Of a stretch of DNA of 64,000 nt, positions 55,654 to 64,000 are shown piece after piece. How positions within the stretch are numbered: the first letter of the stretch is position 1; every line of letters starts with the position of its first letter. Source of the stretch: Deltaproteobacteria bacterium (GTDB lineage: Bacteria > Desulfobacterota > Desulfomonilia > UBA1062); assembly GCA_018433775.1 (NCBI GenBank), contig JAHDQN010000033.1:1-64000 (forward strand), in the 5' to 3' direction. Made by a program: the position numbers and the translations under genes. The notes beneath the pieces are model-generated. The model worked only from the letters and a program-made list of their open reading frames with translations. It was not told the origin of the DNA and made no database searches.

Positions 55654-56540
55654 ACCGCCAATCTCCCCGCCGCCCCTCCAATGCTCGCCGGGAACCCCAG
55701 GATAATGGTGTAGTTCAGCCACTCAAGCCATGATCGGTCCGTCCCGACGATCTGAAAGAGCCAGAGCATGAACAGACTCACCATCAGAGCCACCAGATAT
55801 GAGTTGATCGTCTCTACCACAGGGTGCTGGAAAATGCCCCGCTGCTCCATTCTCTTGCTTTCTGAAACGAACGAGGCCTCGAAGACAATGATATAGGAGA
55901 TGACCAGGGAGGTCAGAATGATCAGAAGCATGCCAAGAGAGGACAATCTGCTTGCAATGATCAGGATCTCGTCAGCGGGAGCTATGGCAAAGCCGATGAT
56001 AACCGCCCCCAATCCGGTTGCCCCCATATCCACGAGCGTTCCGTGCAGCTTTCCCCTGGTCGTTCGGTCTTCTTCTTTCTTTTTCTCCGCGAGCTGCTGT
56101 GGCGTATCGACTCCTTCGGTTTTTTGCCCCTCCACCAGATAATCGGATATGCCGGCGCCTATCCCGAAAGGGATGGCCTCCATGGTGATATGGCCGATGA
56201 TGTTCTCCAGTCCGAGGTCGATACGCAGGACCCCGATGATCATCAGGCTCAGCGATGCGCAGACGATTGCAACGGCCAGTGCGACGAGGCTGTCCATGAT
56301 CGAGATGGCCCACCGGTACTCCTTTTTTTTGCGAAACCCTGCGCCGTAATCCAGGATGATGAGCAGGAACAGGGAAACACCGAGAGAAAGAGTCATGTGC
56401 AGTGCGTTCACCTGATTTCCCGCCCACCACACCTCCATGGTATACAGAAGGGGGATACCAAAGAGAAACGCCCCCGAAACCGCCCGGAGGATGTCATCGA
56501 GCTCGCTGTACCAGGGATTGGTTTCATTTGTGGAAGTCAT
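55650..56540 (-). CDS. TIGR02587-like integral membrane protein
   Basis: A 296-residue protein with about eight hydrophobic segments, a charged cytoplasmic loop (QQLAEKKKEEDRTTRGKL) and the phrase AIPFGIGAGISDYLVEGQ. It matches my memory of TIGR02587 membrane proteins. I placed the start at 56540 (MTSTNETNPWYSEL). The coupled small partner downstream supports a two-subunit membrane complex of unknown role. Confidence 0.82.
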   Translation of the reverse strand: MTSTNETNPWYSELDDILRAVSGAFLFGIPLLYTMEVWWAGNQVNALHMTLSLGVSLFLLIILDYGAGFRKKKEYRWAISIMDSLVALAVAIVCASLSLMIIGVLRIDLGLENIIGHITMEAIPFGIGAGISDYLVEGQKTEGVDTPQQLAEKKKEEDRTTRGKLHGTLVDMGATGLGAVIIGFAIAPADEILIIASRLSSLGMLLIILTSLVISYIIVFEASFVSESKRMEQRGIFQHPVVETINSYLVALMVSLFMLWLFQIVGTDRSWLEWLNYTIILGFPASIGGAAGRLAV

Positions 56541-56774
56541 GAATCTTTTTTTACCTCGGGCGCCGCCGCCCTGTCGTTTTTTTGGAAAAGGCGGACCAGG
56601 CCCTTGCCCGCTGCAATTCTCGGGCATTTATGGAGAACAGCGAAAGGCACGCCCGCCACCGGAACCGCCACGGTTATATATATGATCATGCCTCTTCTCC
56701 CACATCGCAAGAGAGTACCGTCTGGAGGCAGGAGGGTTTCTTCCGGGAAAAAGCGGGAAAAATTATCTTTTTGC

Positions 56775-56824
56775 TTGAATAATACCCTCTGTAATGCATA
56801 TACTACTGTTGTAATACAGTAATA
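56775..56824 (+). promoter_or_regulatory. Promoter and palindromic operator of the acyl-CoA ligase operon
   Basis: TTGAAT (56775-56780), an 18-nt spacer and TATACT (56799-56804) form a promoter. TACTACTGT (56801-56809) is nearly inverted as ACAGTAATA (56816-56824) with a 6-nt spacer, covering the -10 and start point. The core TTGTAATACAG resembles the TTGT-N3-ACAA boxes of FadR-type GntR regulators, one of which is encoded at 60039-60800. Confidence 0.65.
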
Positions 56825-56846
56825 CTAAAAGTGAGGGTTTTCCGTT

Positions 56847-58478
56847 ATGATGGATTATCCTTTGTTGCTTCGCACGTATCTTATCCGGACAGCGAAGTAT
56901 TTTGCAAAAAAGGAGATCGTTTCAGTCTATCCCGAAGGGGCATTCCGCTACAACTACGGGGAATACTACCGGCGGGTCTGCCGGCTGGCGCATGCGCTGA
57001 AATCCCTGGGCATCGGACGCGGGGACCGGGTGGCGAGCATCGCGCTCAACGACCACCGGCATCTGGAGCTCTATCTCGGCGTGCCCTGCTGCGGGGCGGT
57101 GCTCCACACCGTGAATTTCCGGCTTCCGGCGCGTCATCTGGTTCATATCATCAACCATGCCCAGGACCGGGTGGTGTTCGTGGACGAGGACCTGCTCATG
57201 TTCATCGAGCCTCTGAAGGATCAGCTCGCGACCGTGGAGAAGTTCGTGGTGCTCTCCCACACGGGCACGCTCCCGCAGACGGGCATCGAAAACATCGTGC
57301 TCTATGACGACCTCATCGGTGATTTCCCCGATGAGTACGATTTTCCGGACGATTTGAGCGAGCAGGACCCGGCGATGATCTGCTACACCTCGGCCACCAC
57401 GGGCGATCCCAAAGGCGTGGTGTATTCCCACCGGGCCATCGTGCTCCACAGCCTTACCGTGGGAATCACCTTCGGCGCCGGAGAGTCCGACTGCATCCTC
57501 CACATCGTGCCCATGTTCCACGCCAATGCCTGGTGCGCGCCCTTCGCGGGGCTCATCGCCGGGTGCAAGCAGGTGCTGCCGGGCAGGGAAGTCATCAATA
57601 TGGAGAAGCTCTGCCGGATGATCGCGGACGAAAAAGTCACCTTCACCGCAGGTGTGCCCACCATCTGGATGCTCCTGTTCGATTATCTGGAAAAGGGAGG
57701 CTGGCACGATTTCTCGTCCTTGAAAACCATCGTGAGCGGGGGTGCGGCGATCCCCCTGCATCTGCTCAAGACCTTCAACGAAAAGTACAACTTCCCCATC
57801 AAGCAGGCCTACGGAGCCACGGAGACCACGCCTCTGGTTTCCGCAGCCCTGCCCAAGAGCTATATGACCGGCTTGAGCGATAAGGAGCTCTACGACATCC
57901 GCACCAGCGTGGGTATCCTGGTCATGGGGCTGGAAATGAAGATCGTGGGGACCGACGGCGCCGAGGTCGAGATGGACGGCAAACAGTGGGGCGAGATCTT
58001 GCTTCGCGGGCCCTGGATCGCGAATGAATACTACCGGGACCCCGAGCGCTCCAAAGATGCCTTTGCCGGCGGATGGTACCACACCGGAGATGTGGCCACC
58101 ATCGACCGCGAGGGATATATCAGGCTCGTGGACCGCACCAGAGACCTGGTCAAGAGCGCGGGGGAGTGGATCTCATCTGTGGATCTGGAGAACCTGATCA
58201 TGGAGCATCCCGGGGTGGCGGAGGCTGCCATCATCGGTGTTCCGCACCCCAAGTGGCAGGAGAGGCCCCTTGCATGCGTGAGCGTTGTCGACGGGCAAAG
58301 CGTGACCGCGGACGATCTCAAGGACTTTCTGAAAGACAGGGTGAAGGCCTCCTGGTGGATCCCGGACGACTTCGTGTTTCTGCCAGGGATCCCCAAGACC
58401 AGCGTGGGCAAGTTCGACAAGCGGGAGCTGCGGAGGCTCTACGCAGAAGGCGAGATCGGGCCGGTCAAGGTGGCCTGA
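56847..58478 (+). CDS. AMP-forming acyl-CoA synthetase (fatty-acid CoA ligase-like)
   Basis: A 543-residue adenylate-forming ligase that would activate a carboxylic acid with ATP and CoA. The P-loop region YTSATTGDPKGVVYSH, the substrate motif KQAYGATETTPL, GGWYHTGDVATIDREGYI and the C-terminal lysine motif PKTSVGKFDKREL are intact. It resembles medium/long-chain ligases in the FadD/AlkK branch. The start ATG at 56847 has GAGGG about 9 nt upstream. An acyl-CoA dehydrogenase gene follows after 65 nt, which suggests activation and first oxidation of the same acid. Confidence 0.92.
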   Translation: MMDYPLLLRTYLIRTAKYFAKKEIVSVYPEGAFRYNYGEYYRRVCRLAHALKSLGIGRGDRVASIALNDHRHLELYLGVPCCGAVLHTVNFRLPARHLVHIINHAQDRVVFVDEDLLMFIEPLKDQLATVEKFVVLSHTGTLPQTGIENIVLYDDLIGDFPDEYDFPDDLSEQDPAMICYTSATTGDPKGVVYSHRAIVLHSLTVGITFGAGESDCILHIVPMFHANAWCAPFAGLIAGCKQVLPGREVINMEKLCRMIADEKVTFTAGVPTIWMLLFDYLEKGGWHDFSSLKTIVSGGAAIPLHLLKTFNEKYNFPIKQAYGATETTPLVSAALPKSYMTGLSDKELYDIRTSVGILVMGLEMKIVGTDGAEVEMDGKQWGEILLRGPWIANEYYRDPERSKDAFAGGWYHTGDVATIDREGYIRLVDRTRDLVKSAGEWISSVDLENLIMEHPGVAEAAIIGVPHPKWQERPLACVSVVDGQSVTADDLKDFLKDRVKASWWIPDDFVFLPGIPKTSVGKFDKRELRRLYAEGEIGPVKVA

Positions 58479-58543
58479 GGTTGAAGCTTTTTTCAGCAGG
58501 TGGCAAAAAACGCCTGCATGGATGAGGAGATAGGGAGGATCTC

Positions 58544-59695
58544 ATGTCATTGCTTGAGAGGAGCTACACCGACGAGCATCTCCTGTTTCGCGACCAGGTG
58601 CGCAGGTTTTTCGAAAAGGAGGTGACTCCCTACGCGGATATCTGGGAAAAGGAGGGCATGGTGCCCAGGTCCGCGTGGAAGAAGATGGGCGACCAGGGCT
58701 TTCTGTGTCCCTGGCTCGAAGAAGAGTACGGCGGCGTGGGGGCGGATTTCCTCTATTCCTACATCCTCACCGAGGAGCTGGCCCGAACTCACTGCGGGGG
58801 GTTCTTCTTTCCCCTGCACTCGGATATCGTGGTTCCCTACCTGCACAGTTTCGGCACACAAGAGCAGAAGGAACGGTGGCTTCCGGGATGCGCTGCCGGA
58901 GATATCATCACCGCGGTGGCCATGACCGAGCCGGGGACCGGCTCCGACCTGGCCGCCATGAGGACCGCGGCGGTCAGGGACGGTGACGAATTCATCATCA
59001 ATGGGCAGAAGACCTTCATCTCCAACGGCCTGTGCTGCGACCTGGTCATTGTGGCCGCGGTCACCAACCCCCAGGCGGCCTCTCCCTACGAGGGCATGTC
59101 CCTGATCGTGGTGGAGGACGGCACGCCCGGGTTCGAGAAGGGAAGGAGGCTGGAAAAGATCGGTCTGCACTCCCAGGATACTGCGGAGATGGCCTTCGTG
59201 GACTGCAGGGTGCCGGCCTCGAACCTGCTGGGAGAAGAGGGCAAGGGGTTCTTCTATCTCATGCAGAAGCTCCAGCAGGAGCGGCTCGTCTGCGCCATGG
59301 GCTCGCAGGTGGGGGCTGAGGAGTCCCTGCGCGTGACGCTCGATTACACCAGGACGCGGGAGGCCTTCGGCAGGGCCATCAGCCGGTTCCAGTACGTCTC
59401 GTTCGAGCTCGCCAAGATGGCCTCCGAGATCGAGGTCGGGAGGGCCTTTCTGGATACCTGCATCCTGGACCACATGGAAGGCAGGCTCGATGTCAAGCGC
59501 GCATCCATTGCCAAATACTGGATCTGCGAGATGCTCAACCGGGTGGTGAGCCAGTGCGTGCAGTTCCACGGAGGATATGGATACATGGAGGAGTATCCCA
59601 TCGCCAGGATGTTCCGGGATGCCCGGGTGCAGACGATCTATGCCGGCACCTCGGAGATCATGCTGCTCATCATCAGCAGGCAGATGGGGCTTTAG
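58544..59695 (+). CDS. Acyl-CoA dehydrogenase, long-chain/isovaleryl-like
   Basis: A 383-residue acyl-CoA dehydrogenase. FAD and substrate segments AMTEPGTGSDLAAM and NGQKTFISNGLCCD are clear, as is the C-terminal FHGGYGYMEEYPIARMFRDARVQTIYAGTSEIM. The EGT Glu is Ala here (YAGTSEIM), but QERLVCAMG supplies the alternative catalytic Glu of the long-chain/isovaleryl-CoA branch. GGGAGG lies 5 nt before the ATG. It is the second gene after the ligase and probably acts on its product, passing electrons to ETF. Confidence 0.93.
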   Translation: MSLLERSYTDEHLLFRDQVRRFFEKEVTPYADIWEKEGMVPRSAWKKMGDQGFLCPWLEEEYGGVGADFLYSYILTEELARTHCGGFFFPLHSDIVVPYLHSFGTQEQKERWLPGCAAGDIITAVAMTEPGTGSDLAAMRTAAVRDGDEFIINGQKTFISNGLCCDLVIVAAVTNPQAASPYEGMSLIVVEDGTPGFEKGRRLEKIGLHSQDTAEMAFVDCRVPASNLLGEEGKGFFYLMQKLQQERLVCAMGSQVGAEESLRVTLDYTRTREAFGRAISRFQYVSFELAKMASEIEVGRAFLDTCILDHMEGRLDVKRASIAKYWICEMLNRVVSQCVQFHGGYGYMEEYPIARMFRDARVQTIYAGTSEIMLLIISRQMGL

Positions 59696-60003
59696 GAAAG
59701 AACCGCATGCAACAGACGGGGAGCGGAAGGTTTCGGACGGCTCGAAAAGGGGGTTTTTCCCCTCCGGTGTCCGCAAGCGGCTCCGGAAGGGTTACAAGGA
59801 GAAACAGGGCCATGTTACTCTCCAAGCATCATTTTTCGTAATGGGGGCGTCCCCCGCTTGTGCCTGTTACGCGGCCGGGGGCGGCGGGGGACGCAACCAT
59901 GGTATGAAGACGCGGAAAGAATCGAGCTTGGAGGATGAAAAAAAGAAGGCTTGATAAAAGCCTCTTGAGAAACAAGTTCCACGTATCTTCTCACTTGCTT
60001 GAG

Positions 60004-60040
60004 CCGCGGCCCTTCACCGATTCGGGCCGCGGTATTTTTT
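60004..60040 (+). terminator. Rho-independent terminator
   Basis: CCGCGGCCC and GGGCCGCGG form a 9-bp stem with an 11-nt loop, followed by TATTTTTT. It ends the ligase/dehydrogenase transcript; the 308 nt between 59696 and 60003 show no gene. It abuts the convergent GntR-type gene. Confidence 0.85.
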
Positions 60041-60800
60041 ATTCATCCGGTGCCGGCCACGGATGATCGATGGCCTTTTTGAGGGACTTCTCGAGATATT
60101 CGATATGGGCGATCAGGGCGGTCTCGGCGGCTTGGGGGTCGTCCCTTTCGACCGCATCGGTAATGGCGCCGAGCTGTTCGATGATGCGGCCTGCACTTCC
60201 CCTGATCGTCGAGAGCTTCTTGCGGCTGAAGGGGAATGCTCCCAGGAGCAGGGTGTCGATGGACTTCCTCAGGTGGATGAAGATCGTATTGTGGGTTGAT
60301 TCGATGAGCGTATCGAAGAACCGGGCATAGAGCCTCCCGCCCTCCGGGCCGATGGGGACCTGGCGGGCGAGATTTCCCTGGGCTGCCTTTACGCAGAATG
60401 ATCGAAGGGCCTTCTTTTCCTCTCTGGTGGCGCATTCGCACGCTAAGGCCGCGGCCTTGGCGTCGAGGATCCTCCTGACGCAGAGCAGCTCCCATATCTT
60501 GTCGTGATCGACGGAAAGCAGGTCTTCAATGGATGTTTTTTCGCCTTCCTCAGGGATCCTCACAAATTTGCCCCGTTTGTGCCGGGGCTCGATATATCCT
60601 TTAGCCTCCAGCAGCTTCATGGCCTCTCTGAGAGAGATCCTGCTGATGCCCATCATCCTGGTCATCCTGTGCTCCGAGGGAAGGCGCTCGCCCGTCTTCA
60701 GGCTGCCCCTGTTGATCAGATCGATGATCTGCTCCGCCACCTGGGTGGGGATGTTCGGCGCCTTGACGATCGGTGAAATGCTGATCTGTTTCTCTTCCAT
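60039..60800 (-). CDS. GntR-family regulator, FadR subfamily
   Basis: A 253-residue regulator. The N-terminal winged helix is QVAEQIIDLINRGSLKTGERLPSEHRMTRMMGISRISLREAMKLLEAKGYI, and the C-terminal 150 residues are a helical FCD-type ligand domain with spaced acidic/His residues. Members of this subfamily control fatty-acid, aromatic-acid or hydroxy-acid genes. It is convergent with the ligase/dehydrogenase operon and is its most likely local regulator. Confidence 0.88.
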   Translation of the reverse strand: MEEKQISISPIVKAPNIPTQVAEQIIDLINRGSLKTGERLPSEHRMTRMMGISRISLREAMKLLEAKGYIEPRHKRGKFVRIPEEGEKTSIEDLLSVDHDKIWELLCVRRILDAKAAALACECATREEKKALRSFCVKAAQGNLARQVPIGPEGGRLYARFFDTLIESTHNTIFIHLRKSIDTLLLGAFPFSRKKLSTIRGSAGRIIEQLGAITDAVERDDPQAAETALIAHIEYLEKSLKKAIDHPWPAPDE

Positions 60801-60848
60801 AGGCCGGTCCCGAAAGAATGTACGCGTAATATGTCAGGCATGTAACCA

Positions 60849-60862
60849 TATGTGAAACCATA
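60849..60862. promoter_or_regulatory. Candidate GntR autoregulatory site
   Basis: TATGTGAAACCATA has TATG/CATA ends and the GT-N3-AC core seen in GntR-family operators. It is about 50 nt upstream of the GntR-type start. A related TGTAACCATA lies directly beside it. Confidence 0.4.
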
Positions 60863-61022
60863 ATACAATCCGTAAACACCGTTCATTCCTGATGATTTTC
60901 CCGTTCTTTCCTGAGAGGAAAGGAACAGCCCTCGAAAGAGCTCACGGGTGTTTCCCGGTGTTCTCGTTATTGCGGAGTTTTTCCCTATGGTTTATAGTCC
61001 TTATCCAGGGTAAAAAAGGGGC

Positions 61023-62066
61023 ATGAGGTTCTATACGGAAAGTGAAATAAAGGGCCTGCTCTTAAGGGTCAGGGAGAACGAGGAGACCGCCCGGAAGTTT
61101 TTCGAGGTGGAGACGAGCGTGCTCTCAACCCTGGACTTCGAAGATTTTTTTCACAAGCTGCTCTCCACCATCATGAACAAGTTCGGCGTGGGATATGTCT
61201 GGGTCACGCTCGTGGAGACCGGCAGGGCCACCCGGATCCTTCAGGCCCATGCGTCTTCCGCCATTCCGGAAAATCAGCTCAGGATCATCGACCGCCGCAC
61301 GTTTTCCCTCATGGTGCCTGACAGCGACCGGCCCGTGCTCGGCAATACCGATCTCGGCCGCTACGCCACGCTGGTCCCCGAGGGGCTCAGGAAGGGTTTC
61401 AATTCCATCGCCGTCGTGCCCATCAGCCTCGACGGCGAGACGGCGGGGAGCCTGAACTTCGCCGACATGTCCGCGGAGCGGTTCTCCCCTGATTCCGACA
61501 CCAGCCTCCTGGAGCAGCTGGGCCTCGTGGTGTCCATCTGCCTGTCCAATGTGGCCGCCCATGAGGAGATCAAGGCTTTGGCCTTCCAGGATCCGCTGAC
61601 CGGGCTGTTGAACCGCAGGGCCATGGAAAGGGTCCTGAGCCGGGAGATCGGCAGAGCGAGGCGGTACGATGGGCGATTGAGCGTGGTGTTCATCGACCTG
61701 GACGATTTCAAGAAGGTCAATGACGCCCTCGGGCACGACAGCGGCGATGAGTTTCTCGTGTACGCGGCAACGATCATGCGCAGGATGGTCCGGCAGACCG
61801 ACCTCGTCTCGCGCTTTGCCGGGGACGAGTTCGTGATCGTCCTGCCCGAAACCTCTCATGAAGAGGCGGAACACCTCATCCGGCGCATGCAGGAGTATTT
61901 CGGAGAGCACCCGCTCACCCTGGCGGGCACCGCCGTGCCGGTTTCCTTCAGCTATGGGATCGCCTCGGTGGACATGGTGGAGGGCGAAGACCCGGCCGAG
62001 ATCCTGAAAAAGGCGGATGAGCTGCTCTACCGGAACAAGCGGGAGAAGAAGGCGGGTAGACAATGA
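61023..62066 (+). CDS. GAF-GGDEF diguanylate cyclase
   Basis: A 347-residue soluble protein. Residues about 20-175 form a GAF/DUF484-like sensor domain and residues about 185-345 a GGDEF domain, with DPLTGLLNRRAM at its start. The signature reads AGDEF (RFAGDEFVIVLPE), a common active variant, and RQTD lies five residues upstream as an inhibitory I-site for product binding. AAAAGGGG precedes the ATG. It would make cyclic di-GMP in response to an internal ligand. Confidence 0.92.
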   Translation: MRFYTESEIKGLLLRVRENEETARKFFEVETSVLSTLDFEDFFHKLLSTIMNKFGVGYVWVTLVETGRATRILQAHASSAIPENQLRIIDRRTFSLMVPDSDRPVLGNTDLGRYATLVPEGLRKGFNSIAVVPISLDGETAGSLNFADMSAERFSPDSDTSLLEQLGLVVSICLSNVAAHEEIKALAFQDPLTGLLNRRAMERVLSREIGRARRYDGRLSVVFIDLDDFKKVNDALGHDSGDEFLVYAATIMRRMVRQTDLVSRFAGDEFVIVLPETSHEEAEHLIRRMQEYFGEHPLTLAGTAVPVSFSYGIASVDMVEGEDPAEILKKADELLYRNKREKKAGRQ

Positions 62067-62172
62067 TTCCGCAGGAGGCTCTCCTCGCGGGGCATCGTGA
62101 TGGAGGATGACGAAACGTTCAGGCAGCCGGGCGTTGTAATCCCGTCACCATGGATCTCCTAAAAGATCATCC

Positions 62173-64000
62173 TCACCGGGCGGGACGGGACGTGATCTTA
62201 TCGTCTGCTCCCGGCCCCTCCACCTCGGGCAGGAATACCGTGAAGGCGGATCCCCTGCCGGGTTCGCTCTGCACGGTGATGGCGCCCTGATGGTCGCGCA
62301 CGATCCCGTGCACGACCGAGAGGCCCATTCCCGTACCCTCGGCCTTGTCTTTGGTGGTGAAAAACGGGTCGAAGATGCGCTGCATGATCGCTTCATCCAT
62401 GCCTTCACCCGTATCACGCACCGTGATGCGGACATAGGGGCCCGGGGAGAGGCCGGGCGAGATCCCGGAAGCCTTCTGAGCGCTCAGGTCCTCCCGGGCA
62501 AGCTCGACCAGGAGCTCGCCGCCGTGTTTCCGCATGGCATAGCCCGCATTGTTGCCGAGATTGAGCATGACCTGTTTGATCTGGGTGGGGTCCGCCAATA
62601 CGCGGGCGTTACCCGCTTTGAGGCGCGGATGGATCGTGATGGTCGTGGGGAGTGCGGATCTGAGGAAGCTTAAGGCCTCCTCGATGAGGGTGGTGATCTG
62701 AAGGGGGGTTTTCTCCTTGAGACTCCGGCGGCTGAAGGTGACGATCTGCCTGGTGAGATCAGACCCCATCCTGGCGGCCTCCTGTATCTCCTGGATAAGA
62801 GAATATGCGGGATGGCCGGTTTCCAGGTCCATCAGGGCTGTCTCGGCATTGAGCACAATAGGGGTGAAGATATTCTTCAGATCATGGGCTATTCCACCCG
62901 CCAGGGTGCCGATGGCCTCCAGCTTCTGGTTCTGGGACATACGCCGGCTGAGCGCCATCTCGCGGGTCACGTCCCGCACCACGGAGACATAGTTGACCGT
63001 ATGTCCCTTCTCGTCGCATACGGGCGACACCGTGAGATTCACCTCCACGGTTTCACCGGATTTGTTCTGCCGTCTCTGGTGAGAACTCCAGGTCCTGCCC
63101 TCCACCAGTGTCCGGTTGAATTCCTCGCAGCTCTGGGCGTTGAGGAAGTTCTCCCTGACACAGTCGACCCTCCTGCCGATGAGCTCTCCGCGGCCATAGC
63201 CGCTGATGCGTTCGAAGGCCGGATTGACGTACTCGATCACCCAGTCTGGGTTCATCAGGACAATCCCTTCGCCCGCCTGTTCTATGGCAAAGGCCAGTCG
63301 CTTGAGGTCCTGCTCCATCTGCCTGCGGGCGCTGATATCGATCCCGATGCCGATCACCGAACCGTCGGAGAGGCGGACATGGGTCCACAGACAGGGGTGT
63401 GTCTCGCCCGAGCGGGTCACCGCTTCCAGCTCGAGCCAGCCGGACCTGCCCTCGCGGATGGCGTCCAGAACCACTTTGCGCATCTGCTCGTCCGGAAACG
63501 CCGCGGCGATAAAGTCCATGTTCCGCGTCTCCTCCAGGGACCACCCGGAGACCCGTTCCATCTCCCGGTTGATCAGCCTGACCTTCCCCTGAGAATCGAA
63601 AAAGATCAGCATGGCGGGAATATGGTCGATGACGGTCTGGAGGATCTCCTTCTGTCCTTTCAGCTTCTCGACCACCAGATTCAGGGCCCTGGTCCGTGCC
63701 TTCACCTTCTGATCGAGCTTGTCCTTAAGCTCCTGGAGCGCTTCCTGAGCCTTTTTCCGCTCGGTGATGTCCACGGTGGTGCCGATCATGCGCACAGGCC
63801 TGCCCGACTCGTCGTAGTGGATGACCCCCCGGTCGGTGTACCAGCGGACCTCGCCGTTCTGCAGGATGATCCGGTAATCCGACTCGACCTCCCTCAGGTG
63901 CCTGCCGACGGCCTCCTCGAATTCCCGGAACATAGCGCGCAGGTCATCCGGATGAACCAGTCGCTTCCAGCTTTCAATGGTGCCGTCGAAATCATGGGGC
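62173..64000 (-). CDS. Multi-PAS sensor histidine kinase, N-terminus beyond window
   Basis: The frame is open from the stop at 62173 to the end of the window (more than 600 residues), so the ATG at 63933 is internal: upstream codons continue a PAS_3 fold (WKRLVHPDDLRAM). Visible are three PAS-type domains, the linkers ITERKKAQEAL and a coiled coil, the HisKA motif LAGGIAHDLKNIFTPIVLN, and an ATPase domain with LGNNAGYAMRKHGG, DTGEGM and GTGMGLSVVHGIV. No receiver domain is attached. PAS_3 at the start is typical of kinases with several PAS repeats. The partner regulator is not in the window. Confidence 0.92.
   Translation of the reverse strand, partial: PHDFDGTIESWKRLVHPDDLRAMFREFEEAVGRHLREVESDYRIILQNGEVRWYTDRGVIHYDESGRPVRMIGTTVDITERKKAQEALQELKDKLDQKVKARTRALNLVVEKLKGQKEILQTVIDHIPAMLIFFDSQGKVRLINREMERVSGWSLEETRNMDFIAAAFPDEQMRKVVLDAIREGRSGWLELEAVTRSGETHPCLWTHVRLSDGSVIGIGIDISARRQMEQDLKRLAFAIEQAGEGIVLMNPDWVIEYVNPAFERISGYGRGELIGRRVDCVRENFLNAQSCEEFNRTLVEGRTWSSHQRRQNKSGETVEVNLTVSPVCDEKGHTVNYVSVVRDVTREMALSRRMSQNQKLEAIGTLAGGIAHDLKNIFTPIVLNAETALMDLETGHPAYSLIQEIQEAARMGSDLTRQIVTFSRRSLKEKTPLQITTLIEEALSFLRSALPTTITIHPRLKAGNARVLADPTQIKQVMLNLGNNAGYAMRKHGGELLVELAREDLSAQKASGISPGLSPGPYVRITVRDTGEGMDEAIMQRIFDPFFTTKDKAEGTGMGLSVVHGIVRDHQGAITVQSEPGRGSAFTVFLPEVEGPGADDKITSRPAR

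Overview
The window looks like a chromosomal segment of a GC-rich anaerobic bacterium of the Desulfobacterota (Deltaproteobacteria in the older sense). This is an inference from gene content: a selenocysteine formate dehydrogenase of the membrane-bound N type, a ferredoxin:thioredoxin reductase catalytic subunit in a non-photosynthetic setting, NuoEFG-like flavin/iron-sulfur modules, a DUF6178-like protein, several acyl-CoA dehydrogenases and an acyl-CoA ligase, and many PAS/GAF histidine kinases. No rRNA, tRNA or CRISPR array was seen.

Layout. 1-4.1 kb: fdhABC, with fdhA cut by the window edge and its Sec UGA codon and SECIS hairpin inside the window; a strong terminator follows. 4.1-5.7 kb: an AT-richer island with a 217-nt nested imperfect palindrome, a small membrane protein, and a nucleoside deoxyribosyltransferase-like gene bracketed by a 19-bp direct repeat. 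5.8-8.9 kb: small TatA-like membrane protein, disulfide oxidoreductase, glutaredoxin plus ferredoxin:thioredoxin reductase, PilZ protein. 9.2-19.2 kb: a GAF histidine kinase and NtrC-type regulator, followed by a sigma-54 promoter and a five-gene operon: Cys-rich protein, NuoE with a zinc-ribbon tail, NuoF fused to a GltD/NfnB-like flavoprotein, a NuoG-like Fe-S protein, and a GltB-like FMN protein without glutaminase domain. This is the most interesting system in the window, a candidate electron-bifurcating or confurcating NAD(P)H enzyme under two-component/sigma-54 control.

19.3-27.1 kb: a minus-strand tetR-tolC-MFP-RND efflux operon that may read into a DUF6178-like gene. 27.3-29.8 kb: DUF1015 protein, small kinase-like protein and a membrane-anchored hypothetical protein. 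29.9-36 kb: ribonuclease R and two histidine kinases that carry receiver domains. 36.4-41.4 kb: a small hypothetical gene and a complete livKHMGF branched-chain amino acid (or related carboxylate/amide) ABC transporter. 41.9-45.6 kb: proVWX glycine-betaine-type transporter with a MarR regulator upstream. 45.7-48.6 kb: two acyl-CoA dehydrogenases and an XRE regulator around a divergent promoter with palindromes. 48.7-50.1 kb: stand-alone RAM domain protein and isopropylmalate/isocitrate dehydrogenase. 50.6-56.5 kb: PlsC-type acyltransferase, a decayed patch with a truncated winged-helix gene and an IS transposase remnant, AI-2E-type permease, NIPSNAP, GNAT and a TIGR02587/TIGR02588-like membrane pair. 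56.8-60.8 kb: acyl-CoA ligase plus acyl-CoA dehydrogenase, with a GntR/FadR-type regulator nearby and a palindrome over the ligase promoter. 61-64 kb: GAF-GGDEF diguanylate cyclase and a PAS histidine kinase that runs off the end.

Together the genes describe an anaerobe that oxidises formate at the membrane, takes up amino-acid-like and betaine-like substrates, activates and dehydrogenates acyl-CoAs, and balances electrons among NAD(P)H, ferredoxin and thiol pools.
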